DNA from: Petrolisthes cinctipes
Lineage: Eukaryota; Arthropoda; Malacostraca; Decapoda; Porcellanidae
Reading direction: 5' to 3'
NCBI GenBank assembly: GCA_033782935.1
Contig: JAWQEG010000504.1
Location: 534,001-598,000, forward strand
DNA: 64,000 nt
In this document: piece by piece, positions 1 to 9,507 of the stretch
How positions within the stretch are numbered: the first letter of the stretch is position 1
Layout of the letters: each line of letters starts with the position of its first letter
Notes under the pieces: model-generated
The model's database searches: none
Seen by the model: the letters and a program-made list of their open reading frames with translations, nothing else
Told to the model about the DNA's origin: nothing
Program-made: the position numbers and the translations under genes

Positions 1-1808
1 CCTATTCTGTACTACTTCCAGTCTGTTAAAGTCATTCACTGTCCATGTCATAGTCTCCAGTCCATACATGAGTCCAGGTACAGCCATACCTTTCCATACA
101 CCACGCACTACCTCATACTTATTGGCTCTACACCTTGCCACACTTCCTAGTCTTCCTACCAACTGGTTTGCTCTTGATAACCTATCAGTCTTTGTCCTAT
201 CACACCCTTTCTCATCCACAATTATTCCCAAGTATCTATACTCTTTTGTCCTTTCAATCACATTTTCACCCAGTCTCCACGTTCTACCTATATCACGATC
301 ATCCCCATTCACTACCAATACTTTGCTCTTATCACTCCCAAACTTGACATTAAAATCATTCCCATACTCTGTAACTACATCAAGTATTCTCTGCAGTGTC
401 TCACCTGTCTCACTCAGCATCACCACATCATCTGCATACAACAAAATACTCAGTACATACTCCCCTACCTGAATCCCTAAACCTTCCTTCCTCACTCGTG
501 CAGCTAGTTCCTCTGTATACAGACCAAACAACAATGGTGAAAGTACGCATCCTTGCCTCACACCTCTCTTACTCTCCACCCACCCTGTCTTTAAATCGCC
601 CATACTGTACACTGCCCTGGTTTCCTTATACATACTCATTATAATATTCATTACCTTGCTACTAACTCCCACTCTCTCCAACACCTTGCCTAGCTTATAC
701 CTGTTAACTCTGTCATACGCCTTCTCAATGTCTAGAAATGCTAAGTTAACTTTCCTGTTATCTTTCACCATTTTTTCAATAACTTCTCTCACTACGAACA
801 TATTATCCTCCCCTCTCCTATCTGTCCTAAAACCATTCTGTTCCTCTCCCATCACTTTATACCTCTCCACATTCTCTTTCAACTTTTCATTCAGGATGCC
901 ACAAAACACCTTTGATACTATATCTGTTAGAGCTATAGGCCTATAGTTCCTAAGCTCCCTCTTACTCTTGTGTCCTCCCTTATGCAACACAGTCATTCTA
1001 CTCTAATTCCACTTGGCACTTTTTCCTCTACCCAGATTACTCTGAATAGAGAGTAAAGGCCTTCTAATACTCCTTCCCCTCCCTCCTTGTAGAACTCATA
1101 CGGAACCCCATCCCTGCCTGCTGCTTTACCTGCTTTCAGTTTCCCTACATACTTCCTGATCTCAGCTTTACTTATTTCTGCCTCATTCACACCACCTATT
1201 TCCTCCCAGAATTCCTTTATAGCATTCACCTTGTCCCTTGTGTCCCTCACTATGTTTCCTCCAACCACTAATTCATCCACTCTGATTCTCTCCTTCTGCT
1301 TCTCACCCCTTAAAAAGTCATACCACTCATTACCACCTTCCTCTCCCTTGGCACGCAAACTCTACCACTTTCTTGTCATCCACAACTCTGGCTTTTCTGA
1401 TCAGTTTTTTTACCTCCTCCTGTCTACGTTCATACTCCTTCCATGCCTCCTCATATGCTATTCTATCTGGCTTTTCTGATCAGTTTTTTTACCTCCTGTC
1501 CACGTTCCTACTCCTTCCATGCCTCCTCAAATGCTATTCTATCTGGCTTTTCTGATCAGCTTTTTTGCCTCCTGTCTACGTTCATACTCCTTCCATGCCT
1601 CCTCATATGCTATTCTATTTTCCTCACTATTGCCTACATTTTTCCTTAGTCTTCTACACTTCCTATTACTCTCCTTCCTCGCATTCTCAATATCTTCATT
1701 CCACCAGTTCTTCATCAATCTTCTTTTATTGCTATTCCTCACCCTTCCTATCCTTCTCTCACCCACCTCTGTCACTTTCCTAATCAGGGAATCATTCAGT
1801 TCATCCAC
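1..1808 (-). mobile_element. Non-LTR retrotransposon (LINE) reverse-transcriptase relic
   Basis: Read on the minus strand, this stretch encodes the middle of a LINE polyprotein. Around 1800-1540 is a charged, helical linker (WWNEDIENARKE). Around 1360-1000 is the segment just before the RT domain, with GRDGVPYEFYKEG. From about 990 to 1 is the RT core: RPIALTDIVSK, AFLDIEKAYDRVNR, GVRQGCVLSPLLFG and an intact catalytic ILLYADDVVML. A frame change near 990-1010 and stops inside a local tandem duplication break the frame. The element runs off the left edge, so its C-terminus is not seen. The RT motifs are seen directly. The clade is not determined; CR1/Jockey- or RTE-like are possible. I see no endonuclease in the window. 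Confidence 0.85.
1391..1617. repeat. Three-copy 76-79 bp tandem duplication inside the LINE frame
   Basis: Three successive units each start with CTTTTCTGATCAG at 1391, 1470 and 1546 and run through the same TCCTTCCATGCCTCCTC core. Unit lengths are about 79, 76 and 72 bp (the last merges into normal LINE sequence). The lengths are not all multiples of three, so the duplication shifts the frame of the host LINE polyprotein. The duplicated part encodes the charged helix upstream of the RT domain. Likely slippage or unequal crossover after insertion. Confidence 0.85.
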
Positions 1809-2233
1809 TCAGTCACAACCAGTGTTGCCAATTTTGTAGTACCAATTTCCCACAGATTAAGGATTTTTTCCCCACAGATTGAAATAAAGATCCCACAAAA
1901 TAAATAAAGACAAATTTTATTGTTTCATTTCAATCTACAAGAATATTGTATTAATAGATTTCTCCTCACTAAAGAAAAGCAATTACATAATATTTGACAA
2001 CCATATAACTGAACTTTGCTGAAGGTAAACTTAAAAATGCTAGTTTTATTTTCCGTAAGGACTAACTAGGCCTATGAGAACTTAGCTAAACAATGTTAAT
2101 AATGACAATTAGATATACAGTATACATACCTACAGCCACAGATTCTTATTGTAGTACATCAAGAGCAATAATATTATTCTCCTCCTCTTCAGAACCTTTA
2201 GAATTGAAACTTCTGATCATATCATCAGAAGGC

Positions 2234-2434
2234 TCAAAGTTTACACAGGATTGAAAATAATGAACCCATCCATACTTTATTTTTAACAATTAATGCCTCT
2301 ACTGACCTAACACTGAGACGATTTCTCAGTTTAGAGTGAACATTCATCTGTGAAAATATTCTTTCTACTGTGGCATTAGAAAATGTAAGTGATAGTAATG
2401 ACAAGACGAGGCCAAGAGGGTCCAAGGACTTCAC
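2234..2434 (-). pseudogene. hAT transposase C-terminal (dimerisation) fragment
   Basis: The minus-strand frame contains LSLTFSNATVERIFSQMN followed by KLRNRLSVRSVEALIVKNK. This matches the pattern of the hAT C-terminal dimerisation region (small residue, S-N/S-A, two residues, E-R-x-F-S, then RNRLS and a helix). Only this last part of about 65 residues is recognisable. No DDE catalytic core or BED finger could be read upstream on this strand, where the frame is interrupted. I interpret it as a transposase remnant rather than a domesticated gene. A CAGTGTTGCCAA motif near 1821, typical of hAT ends, may mark one terminus. Confidence rests on the short motif alone. Confidence 0.6.
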
Positions 2435-2693
2435 TGTATGGTGGATGATGTGGGTGATAAAGCCTCGGGGGTAAAGTTGGGATGGAGATTATTTTGGGGA
2501 GAAGATCTTGACAAAGCTTGTCATTCCCTTTCTTCCAGACTCTCAAAATGTTGTGGATGTCACTCAGGTTACCTTTCTGCACAACCAAGCACCATATGTG
2601 AAAGTGCTTTGAACCCAGCCAGAACCTTCTGAAGGACAACAACATTGACTTCTTTGGTAATGACGAGTGGCCCAGTAATTCTCCTCATCTGTG

Positions 2694-2720
2694 AGAGAGA
2701 GAGAGAGGGGGGGGGGGGGG
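2694..2720. repeat. (GA)n followed by a poly-G run
   Basis: A GAGAGAGAGAGAGAGA run passes directly into about 15 G residues. It is a simple repeat with no coding content. Confidence 0.9.
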
Positions 2721-2882
2721 GCATGTAGGGTCAGAACAATTTTTTTTTTACCTATTGTTTCTTTACCTATATTGTTTGCCACTGCATACATTCAATGTTT
2801 TATTTCATGTGTGAACAGTTTTGTGTAACGTGAGTTGGGATTTGTCAGAAAACTTTTTACCACATTCATTACACTTAAAATC

Positions 2883-3638
2883 CTATACTCTTGTATGAAC
2901 TTTTATATGTACATTAAGGTTAGATTTCTGACCAAACCTTTTACCACATTTTACACATTCAAAGTCCTTCACTCCTGTGTGTATAAGTATGTGTCGCTTT
3001 AGTTTACCCTTTGTCAGAAACTTTTTATCACATTCTTCACATTCAAAGTTCTTTTCTCCGGTGTGTATAAGTGTGTGTGTCGATAAATCACTGTTTGTCA
3101 GAAACTTTTTACCACATTCTTCACATTTAAAGTTCTTCACTCCTGTGTGTATTTGTATGTGTTGCTTTAATTCACTCTTTGTCAGAAACTTTTTACCACA
3201 TTCTTCACATTTAAAGTTCTTCACTCCTGTGTGTATATGTATGTGTCGATTTAGAACACTCTTTGTCACAAACTTTTTACCACATTCTTCACATTCAAAG
3301 TTCTTTTCTCCTGTGTGTGTAAGCATGTGCTGCTTTAGATTACTCTTTGTCACACATTTTTTACCACATCCTTCACATTCAAAGTTTTTTTCTCCTGTGT
3401 GTATAAGTATGTGTTCATTTAGATTACTCTTCGTCACAAACTTTTTACCACATTCTTCACATTCAAAGTTCCTCTCTCCTATGTGTATAAGAGTGTGTTG
3501 CTTTAGAACACCTTTTGTCACAAACATTTTACCACATTCTTCACATTCAAAGTTCTTCTCTCTTGTGTGAACAATGCTGTGTTTCTTAAGGTCAGATTTC
3601 CAACTAAACTCTTCACCACACTCATCACACATAAACAT
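2883..3638 (-). CDS. C2H2 zinc-finger protein, nine fingers (a tenth beyond an in-frame TAG)
   Basis: The 251-residue minus-strand frame consists almost entirely of nine classical C2H2 fingers of the type CxxCG-F-L-H-x3-H. They are spaced by seven-residue linkers related to TGEKP (HTGEKNFEC, HTGVKNFKC). Such proteins bind DNA in the nucleus, and specificity comes from the helix residues, which differ between fingers (VTKSNLNEH, LTKSELKQH, LTNSDLSTH). Finger 4 has Cys in place of the conserved Phe (KKCVTK). The start chosen is the Met just before the first finger. No other domain (KRAB, BTB, ZAD) is on this exon, so it may be the 3' exon of a larger gene. The frame ends at a TAG where the linker should carry a Lys codon, and a complete tenth finger follows in the same frame to a TGA at 2805-2807. 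Whether it is a live gene or a decaying copy is uncertain. Confidence 0.75.
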   Translation of the reverse strand: MFMCDECGEEFSWKSDLKKHSIVHTREKNFECEECGKMFVTKGVLKQHTLIHIGERNFECEECGKKFVTKSNLNEHILIHTGEKNFECEGCGKKCVTKSNLKQHMLTHTGEKNFECEECGKKFVTKSVLNRHIHIHTGVKNFKCEECGKKFLTKSELKQHIQIHTGVKNFKCEECGKKFLTNSDLSTHTLIHTGEKNFECEECDKKFLTKGKLKRHILIHTGVKDFECVKCGKRFGQKSNLNVHIKVHTRV

Positions 3639-3946
3639 TTTCTTTCCAATATGACCACTTGGTTATTACTGTTGTCAGGGCTGCCAACCACACTGTTACT
3701 TCATATGAATCTGAAACAATAACAATACCAGTCTTACATCATTTGAAGATTCAAACATTTACTGAATATTTACTGTAATATTCTGTTGTCAGGATTGTCA
3801 CACTATTACTGGTGTTATCTGAAAGAAATATAACTATATTTTAACAGCAACCAGGAAGGAAATAGAAAGAAAAGAGGGACAGTTGAAGAACTGAAAGCTA
3901 GTGGCTGGGTCCGAAGGGGTGCCAAAACCCTTCCCTCAAGTAGTGG
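3639..3946. other. Non-coding interval with an unoccupied paralogue of a MITE target
   Basis: No coding content is seen. Positions about 3848-3930 are closely similar to the sequence flanking the MITE at 34193-35511: the AGAAAAGAGGGACAG run, then GAACTGAAAGCTAGTGGCTG. Here the site contains a single CTG and no insertion, so it is a natural empty site for that MITE family. Confidence 0.75.
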
Positions 3947-4850
3947 GTATTTATTGAAAGAATAACAGTTTTGCAGCAGTGTTGCCAGATCCGGCTAGGT
4001 CCCAGTAATTTGCCCCGGTCATTTCGTGTACTTTACCACGGTCATTTCCCGGTAGTTTGCCCATGTTAGGTCCCGGTAGTTTGCCCAGGTTAGGTCCTGG
4101 TAGTTTGCCCAGGTTAGGTCCCGGTAGTTTGCCCAGGTTAGGTCCCGGTAGTTTGCCCAGGTTAGGTCCCGGTAGTTTACCCAGGTTAGGTCCTGATAGT
4201 TTGCCCAGGTTAGGTCCTGGCAGTTTGCCCAGGTTAGGTCCCGGTAGTCTGATGCGGTCTAGGTTAGATTAAGTCAGGTCAGGTAAGGTCAGGCTAATTT
4301 CAAAATGCCCCATTTGAATATGCCCTATCTTTGAAATGGGGCATTTGCAGAGGAAATGCCATAGAAGAAAATAGTCTTAGAATGGTCTAAATTGGTGGGT
4401 AATGAAGGTAGCAATACCGTACTCAATAACGGTAATTCTTTCAATATTTACCGAAGTCTTAGAATGGTCTAAATAAGTGGGGGTAAATATTGAATGAATT
4501 ACCGTTATTGCGTACGTTTTTTCTACCTTCATTACCCACTTATTTATACCATTCTAAGACTATTTTCTTCTATGGCATTTCCTCTGCAAATGCCCCATTT
4601 CCAAGATAGGGCATATTCAAATGGGGCATTTTGAAATTAGCCTGACCTTACCTGACCTGACCTAACCTAACCTAGACCGCATCAGACTACCGGGACCTAA
4701 CCTGGTCAAACTATCGGGACCTAACCTGGGCAAACTACCGGGAAATAATCGTGATAAAGTACAATAAATGACAGGGGTAAAATACTGGGACCCAGCCGAA
4801 TCTGGCAACACTGCTGCAAAACGGTAATTCTTTCAATAAATACCTAAGTG
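3947..4850. repeat. Long fold-back (palindromic) element with internal 23-26 bp tandem units
   Basis: The left end (GTATTTATTGAAAGAAT, then AGTTTTGCAGCAGTGTTGCC) recurs inverted at the right end (GGCAACACTGCTGCAAAAC through CAATAAATAC). Inside the left arm, TTAGGTCCCGGTAGTTTGCC units are repeated about eight times between 4050 and 4250. The right arm has fewer inverted units (4680-4745). Both arms then share a TCAGGTAAGGTCAGG segment, an ATGCCCCATTTGAAT segment and a central AGTCTTAGAATGGTC unit. It could form a hairpin of about 400 bp per arm. No coding capacity. Related half-arms lie at 5096-5404 and 22640-22990. Confidence 0.85.
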
Positions 4851-5590
4851 GGTAATGAAGGTAGAAAATAGTCTTAGAATGGTCTAAATAAGTGGGTAAT
4901 GAAGGTAGAAAAGTCTTAGAATGGTCTAAATTAGTGGGTAATGAAGGTAGAAAATAGTCTTAGAATGGTCTAAATAGGTGGGTAATGAAGGTAGAAAATA
5001 GTCTAAATTAGTGGGTAATGAAGGTAGAAAATAGTCTTAGAATGGTCTAAATAAGTGGGTAATGAAGGTAGAAAATAGTCGGTAAATATTGAATGAATTA
5101 CCGTTATTGCATTTCCTCCGCAAATGCCCGATTTCCAAGATAGGGCATATGCCATTCAAATGGGGCATTTTGAAATTAGCCTGACCTTACCTGACCTGAC
5201 CTAACCTAACCTAGACCGCATCAGACTACCGGGACCTAACCTGGGCAAACTACCGGGACCTAACCTGGGCAAACTACCGGGACCTAACCTGGGCAAACTA
5301 CCAGGAAATAATTGTGATAAAGTACAATAAATGACCGAGGTAAAATACTGGGACCTAGCCGGATCTGGCAACACTGCTGCAAAACGGTAATTCTTTCAAT
5401 AAATACCAAAGTCTTAGAATGGTCTAAATTAGTGGGTAATGAAGGTAGAAAATAGTCTTAGAATGGTCTAAATTAGTGGGTAATGAAGGTAAAAAATAGT
5501 CTTAGAATGGTCTAAATAAGTGGGTAATGAAGGTAGAAAAACCGTACTCAATAACGGTAATTCTTTCAATATTTACCTACTTTTTCCTTT
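4846..5590. repeat. Tandem units of about 45 bp plus an inverted half-arm of the fold-back family
   Basis: From 4850 to 5090 and again from 5408 to 5560 a unit built on AGTCTTAGAATGGTC, TAAATAAGTGGGTAATG and AAGGTAGAAAAT is repeated six or more times with small length changes. Between the two arrays, 5096-5404 repeats the right arm of the fold-back element, including the AACCTGGGCAAACTACCGGG units and the CAACACTGCTGCAAAAC end. The block looks like local amplification of fold-back element pieces. Confidence 0.8.
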
Positions 5591-5931
5591 AATTATGGCC
5601 CCAAACTATCCTCCTACCTTTTTGTATGTATAGAAGGTCATTTAAGTGTTGAAATATAAAGTTACAAGTGATGGTAAATTGTTGATACTGAACCTGCTGC
5701 TTTATTATTATTATGGTCAATATTTGTGAATGTCAAATGAGCTCCTTCTTGTTATAATGTTATCATAAAACTATATATATAATAAATATATTATATCTCT
5801 CTATATATAACTGTGAGTGAATTATTATAATGTCAACATCATATTTTTATATTTCATGTAAGGCTATATTTCTTTTTATAATGTTAATATTATACACAGT
5901 TTCTACATTGACTTGTATTGTTTATCATCAT
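5591..5931. other. AT-rich interval with no recognised feature
   Basis: Short AT runs (TATATATAA near 5774-5795) but no coding or structural signal that I can support. Confidence 0.6.
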
Positions 5932-6161
5932 CAGTGTTGCCAGATGCTGGGAAATTCGTCTGTTTTAGGGAATATTGAAGTCCACATACTAGGGACATTA
6001 TATAAATATTGTTCATGAATAAACAGGGAAAGTTCTACCAGACCAAAAAATACCAAAAAGATCGTCAGTGATCAAGAGTAAACAGAGAATTATTGAGGTA
6101 AAAAAGTGAAATTGTAAAGGTAAAGTTAGGGAAATGATGTCAAATAGATCTGGCAACACTA
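5932..6161. mobile_element. 230-bp hAT-type MITE with an 8-bp target duplication
   Basis: The element begins CAGTGTTGCCAGAT and ends ATCTGGCAACACTA, a 13-14 bp inverted terminal repeat of the CAGTGTTGCCA class typical of hAT elements. It is flanked by ATCATCAT (5924-5931) and ATCATGAT (6162-6169), an 8-bp target duplication with one mismatch, which fits hAT transposition. It has no coding capacity and so is non-autonomous. Confidence 0.75.
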
Positions 6162-6278
6162 ATCATGATGGCCGCCGTACCCTGTTGTTGTTGTTGTTGT
6201 CAGTGATGCCAGTGCTTGGAATTTTTCCCAAGAATTTACAGTACAAAATGAAGTAAATCTTGGAATTTTTTTAGTTCA

Positions 6279-6500
6279 CATAAACATTAACTCAATTTGT
6301 TAATTAAATTAACCTCTTTACACTTATCCTTCACCTATCTTACCCCTATTATCATAAACATTAACTCAATTTGTTAATTAAATTCACCTCTTTACACTTA
6401 TCCTTCACCTATCTTACCCCTATTATCATAAACATTAACTCAATTTGTTAATTAAATTCACCTCTTTACACTTATCCTTCACCTATCTTACCCCTATTAT
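6279..6500. repeat. Three-copy 74-bp tandem repeat
   Basis: The unit starting CATAAACATTAACTCAATTT recurs at 6279, 6353 and 6427, an exact 74-bp period. The copies differ at very few positions (AATTAACC in the first, AATTCACC in the others). Near identity implies recent amplification. Confidence 0.95.
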
Positions 6501-6672
6501 CTTCCCTTTCACTTATATTCATATTCGATTAGATTTCGTGGCTACTGAGAGACGAAATTAGACTTTTTTTTTTTTTTTTTTGACCACGGGATGGACAGGA
6601 ACTGGAAACGTGAAAAGTAGGATGTATAAATGTACACTCGTTCTTACCTATTTGAATCTTTACAGGATTCAG

Positions 6673-6843
6673 TCAAGCTCGTAATGTCCCGTATTTTAAA
6701 TCACAATTATCATATTTTTCTTTAAAGTTATGTATGTTTTTGACACGCACCACTTCTTCTGGTAATGTGTGTGTGTGTGTGTGTATGTTTTTGACACACA
6801 CCACTTCTTCTGGTAATTTATTCCATTCGTCTATTATTCTATT

Positions 6844-6882
<39 letters not shown>

Positions 6883-7093
6883 TTTTGACACACAGCACTT
6901 CTTCTGGTAATTTGTTCCATTCGTCTATTACTCTATTTGGAAAGCTATATTTCTGTACATCTTTATCTCCTCTTCTTTTAATTAATTTCTTACTGAGTCC
7001 TCTCATTGTAGGTATTCCTTGTCGTGATAGGTAATCCCTGACCAGCAGAGACGAACGGCAGGCACCACACACACACACACACATACCCTGCAT
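6673..7093 (-). pseudogene. LINE C-terminal tail repeatedly broken by GT microsatellites
   Basis: The minus strand encodes QKYSFPNRVIDEWNKLPEEV followed by CVKNIH and, later, HNFKEKYD. This is the conserved tail found after the RT domain of many LINEs (Phe-x-Arg-x2-x-Trp-Asn-x-Leu-Pro, then Phe-Lys). The WNKLPEEV-CVKNIH piece occurs twice and a shorter LPEEV-CVKNIH piece once, and each is followed by a (GT)n run read as THTHTH. The microsatellite therefore seems to have mediated duplication of the coding piece. No RT core is adjacent, so this is a 5'-truncated relic. Confidence 0.65.
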
Positions 7094-7215
7094 TCGAACT
7101 CAGCCTCTATTATAAGTGTACTGGGTGGGGAAATGAACAATACCAGGCGATTCGAAGCTTTCTGTTCCTCACACTCTGGTCAGAAATTATGTATCACGAG
7201 TGTACCGATGTAGTG

Positions 7216-7475
7216 CAATGAGTGTATTGAGATGGAGTTCATTCCGGACAGTTGTTCTATGCCATATGTTAGCTGGGAACCGTCAAATACTCTCATAAAG
7301 GATGTCAGAAGTGGGTATTGTTATCAAAGGCAGAAAGAGGAGGAACAATGAGTGTATTGAGATGGAGTTCATTCCAGACAGTTGTTCTATGCCATATGTT
7401 AGCTGGGAACCGTCAAATACTCTCATAAAGTATGTCAGAAGTGGGTATTGTTATCAAAGGTAGAAAGAGGAGCTA
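7216..7475. repeat. Two-copy 130-bp tandem duplication
   Basis: CAATGAGTGTATTGAGATGG starts at 7216 and again at 7346. The following 126 bases are almost identical in both copies (differences such as CCGGAC/CCAGAC and AAGGAT/AAGTAT). No coding signal recognised. Confidence 0.92.
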
Positions 7476-7678
7476 GGAATCCCTGGCCAAGACGAATTAT
7501 ACGACAACTCTGTATGTAAGGGAATATGAAGATGCTTTTGAAGATCAGTCAGATACCATTGTGTTTTTTTTGGGCGGTATATGACCTTAGCTGTTGCGCC
7601 GCCAGATGCTTAGTTGCATCAAAATTAATCAATCAATCAATCATTGTTTTTCTTCAGTCTTAACTTTATAAGTGAGTG

Positions 7679-7750
7679 TTGTAGTGGCCATACTATGCAT
7701 CACACACATATGGCCACTCCTATATCAAGAGGCATACCACTCCTAGATCC
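7679..7750 (+). other. Possible split solo LTR: left fragment
   Basis: TGTAGTGGCCATACTATGCA starts at 7679. The sequence stops at the LINE insertion (7751), continues at 13399-13421 and, past the Harbinger element, at 18295-18490, where AATAAA occurs near 18484. With both insertions removed the pieces read as one continuous stretch. It begins with TGT and contains a polyadenylation signal, as an LTR would. No second copy is in the window, so the LTR call is only a suggestion. The continuity itself is supported by the target duplications of both insertions. Confidence 0.35.
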
Positions 7751-8034
7751 AGTCTCGCTCCAGAACAGGTGGAGTGTGGACGTACTCGTGGCGCTCTGCC
7801 TCCATTCTCGTTTGTGTTGTTGTTTTGTGTTGTTTTGGAGCTCTTGTTTGTGTTTTTTGTGTTGTTTGTGAGTTCTTCTTTGTGTGTTGCTGTTTCTGTG
7901 GTGTTGCTGGTGTTGTTTGTCTGTTGTGGTTCTGTGTATAATTTTGTTGTGATTGTCTGTGGGTGTGTGTGTGTGTGTCACTGGCTGATTGAGTGTTTAG
8001 TTGTTTGTGTTGTTGTTTCCTTTCCATCTAGGCC

Positions 8035-9507
8035 TTGCCTGGCCTGATGGAGAGTGCGGATTCCTGCTTGGAGGCCGACTTGGCAATGTCGGAGGAAGAC
8101 GAGTCTCCAATTGAGGATCACTGGCCTGAGCTGCCTTCTCGCAACCCTCCCCCCCTCTCCTCGGTCACTCCGCAGCACAGGTTGCAGCCGTCCACCTCCT
8201 CAACCTCTACCAAGCGACCTGTTGATGCCTCGTCCGACTCCTCGCAGGATTCCGATGGTGTGGACTGTTTACCTCCAGCTGCCAAGACTGCCAAGGGTGC
8301 TTCAGCTGTGCACGACGTACCTTCTCTGCCTCACCCTGGTGTTTCTTCTTTGTATACCAACTCTTTGCCCTCGTCCAACCTTCCTGCTTTTGCCCCGAGA
8401 GATGCCTATGTCAAACTCTCCTTCTCTGGAAACCCATCTACAGACACAAAGCTGCGTTGGTTGTCTGATGTCAACAGGGCCTTCCAGTTGAAGCGTGAAC
8501 TGGCTGAAGTCAAGATGGCTGCTGTCACCTCCCGGTTTGTCTACATCTCTAGGAAGCGTCAGGACATCATTGATAGAGTGAAGGTTGGTGAATTTTTATC
8601 TCTGCCTCTCATTCTTGAAGACTCACCTGAGAGGCCTCGTAAGTTCCCCAGCTACATCCTCACCCGTTTTCCTATTGATGTTGACCCGAAACTTACCAAA
8701 GGATACCCTGGTGTGTACTTTGCCCGTCGTTTTTTCCAAGATGGTTCCCCCATTAGCCGTATTGTTGTTGTCTGGAGTCAACCCGATCCACCTCCAAATG
8801 AGATTTCCTTTGATTTCCTCCCTTGTCTTCCACCGTGTGAGGTGAGGAAACTTCATAATGACCAGCCTTGGTGCTACAGGTGCTGGGGAGTTGGGCATAT
8901 TTCCCGGTACTGTTCTGCCAGGCCGAAGTGTGCATGGTGTGCGGCCGACCATGATTCCAAGACGTGTCCTGTCAGGGGTGAACCATCACGTCCTGCTGCC
9001 TCCACCTCTGAGCCTTCACCTCCTGAAGATACGTCTCGATGGAAGTGTCCACGATGCCTTCAGCCAGGGGTTAACGTGTGGCATGGATGTACTCGACGTC
9101 AGGTCCAGGCTCGTGTCTCTACTATTGCTCCGCCTCCACCACCACCACCTCCCCAGTCTGCTCCTCCTACCAACCCTGCCTCACCTCCAGACCTGGCCCT
9201 CCGCAAGTCTGTTGCTACCCTCATGGCACGATGTACGGTTCTTGAAAACCGCTTTTCTGCCCTTGAAGCCAGGATTGATAGGCTGGTTGCCGCTCAGGCT
9301 GCCAATGACTCCAAACTCTCCACCTTGGTCGAGGCTCAGCAGGCCATCATCTCAACTGTCACTACCCTTACCGAAAAGATGGATACTGTTGCATCTCGCC
9401 TTGAAAAGCTTTTCGAGTCAGTCCCTTCTCCTGGTCCATCTTCTTCTCCAGGTCGCTCATCTGCCCCCACTCACCGGACTTCTACCTCCAAATACAGAGT
9501 TCGCTAG
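8035..9507 (+). CDS. LINE ORF1 protein (gag-like, zinc knuckles), copy 1
   Basis: The frame is 490 residues and intact. Residues about 1-100 are acidic and Ser/Pro-rich. Residues about 120-270 form a conserved globular region that includes KLSFSGNPSTDTKLRWLSDV. From about 275 to 345 there are three Cys/His clusters: CYRCWGVGHISRYC (a canonical CCHC knuckle), CAWCAADHDSKTC, and CPRCLQPGVNVWHGC. Then comes a Pro-rich stretch and a heptad-like C-terminal region (about 400-470) that is likely coiled coil. By family analogy it binds element RNA and forms the retrotransposition particle. The start is the first Met after the 5' UTR in this frame. The copy at 57099 aligns along its length. ORF2 begins in a different frame at the stop codon. 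Confidence 0.9.
   Translation: MPGLMESADSCLEADLAMSEEDESPIEDHWPELPSRNPPPLSSVTPQHRLQPSTSSTSTKRPVDASSDSSQDSDGVDCLPPAAKTAKGASAVHDVPSLPHPGVSSLYTNSLPSSNLPAFAPRDAYVKLSFSGNPSTDTKLRWLSDVNRAFQLKRELAEVKMAAVTSRFVYISRKRQDIIDRVKVGEFLSLPLILEDSPERPRKFPSYILTRFPIDVDPKLTKGYPGVYFARRFFQDGSPISRIVVVWSQPDPPPNEISFDFLPCLPPCEVRKLHNDQPWCYRCWGVGHISRYCSARPKCAWCAADHDSKTCPVRGEPSRPAASTSEPSPPEDTSRWKCPRCLQPGVNVWHGCTRRQVQARVSTIAPPPPPPPPQSAPPTNPASPPDLALRKSVATLMARCTVLENRFSALEARIDRLVAAQAANDSKLSTLVEAQQAIISTVTTLTEKMDTVASRLEKLFESVPSPGPSSSPGRSSAPTHRTSTSKYRVR

Noticed and set aside
2977..3570. Plus-strand frame of 197 residues across the zinc-finger array
   Set aside because: It is the antisense shadow of the repeated finger sequence.
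4057..4272. Pro/Gly/Leu repeat frame of 71 residues
   Set aside because: It is simply the translated 24-bp tandem unit of the fold-back element.
7700..8030. Gln/Thr/His-rich minus-strand frames
   Set aside because: Antisense of the GT-rich LINE 5' UTR; the same appears at 56744.
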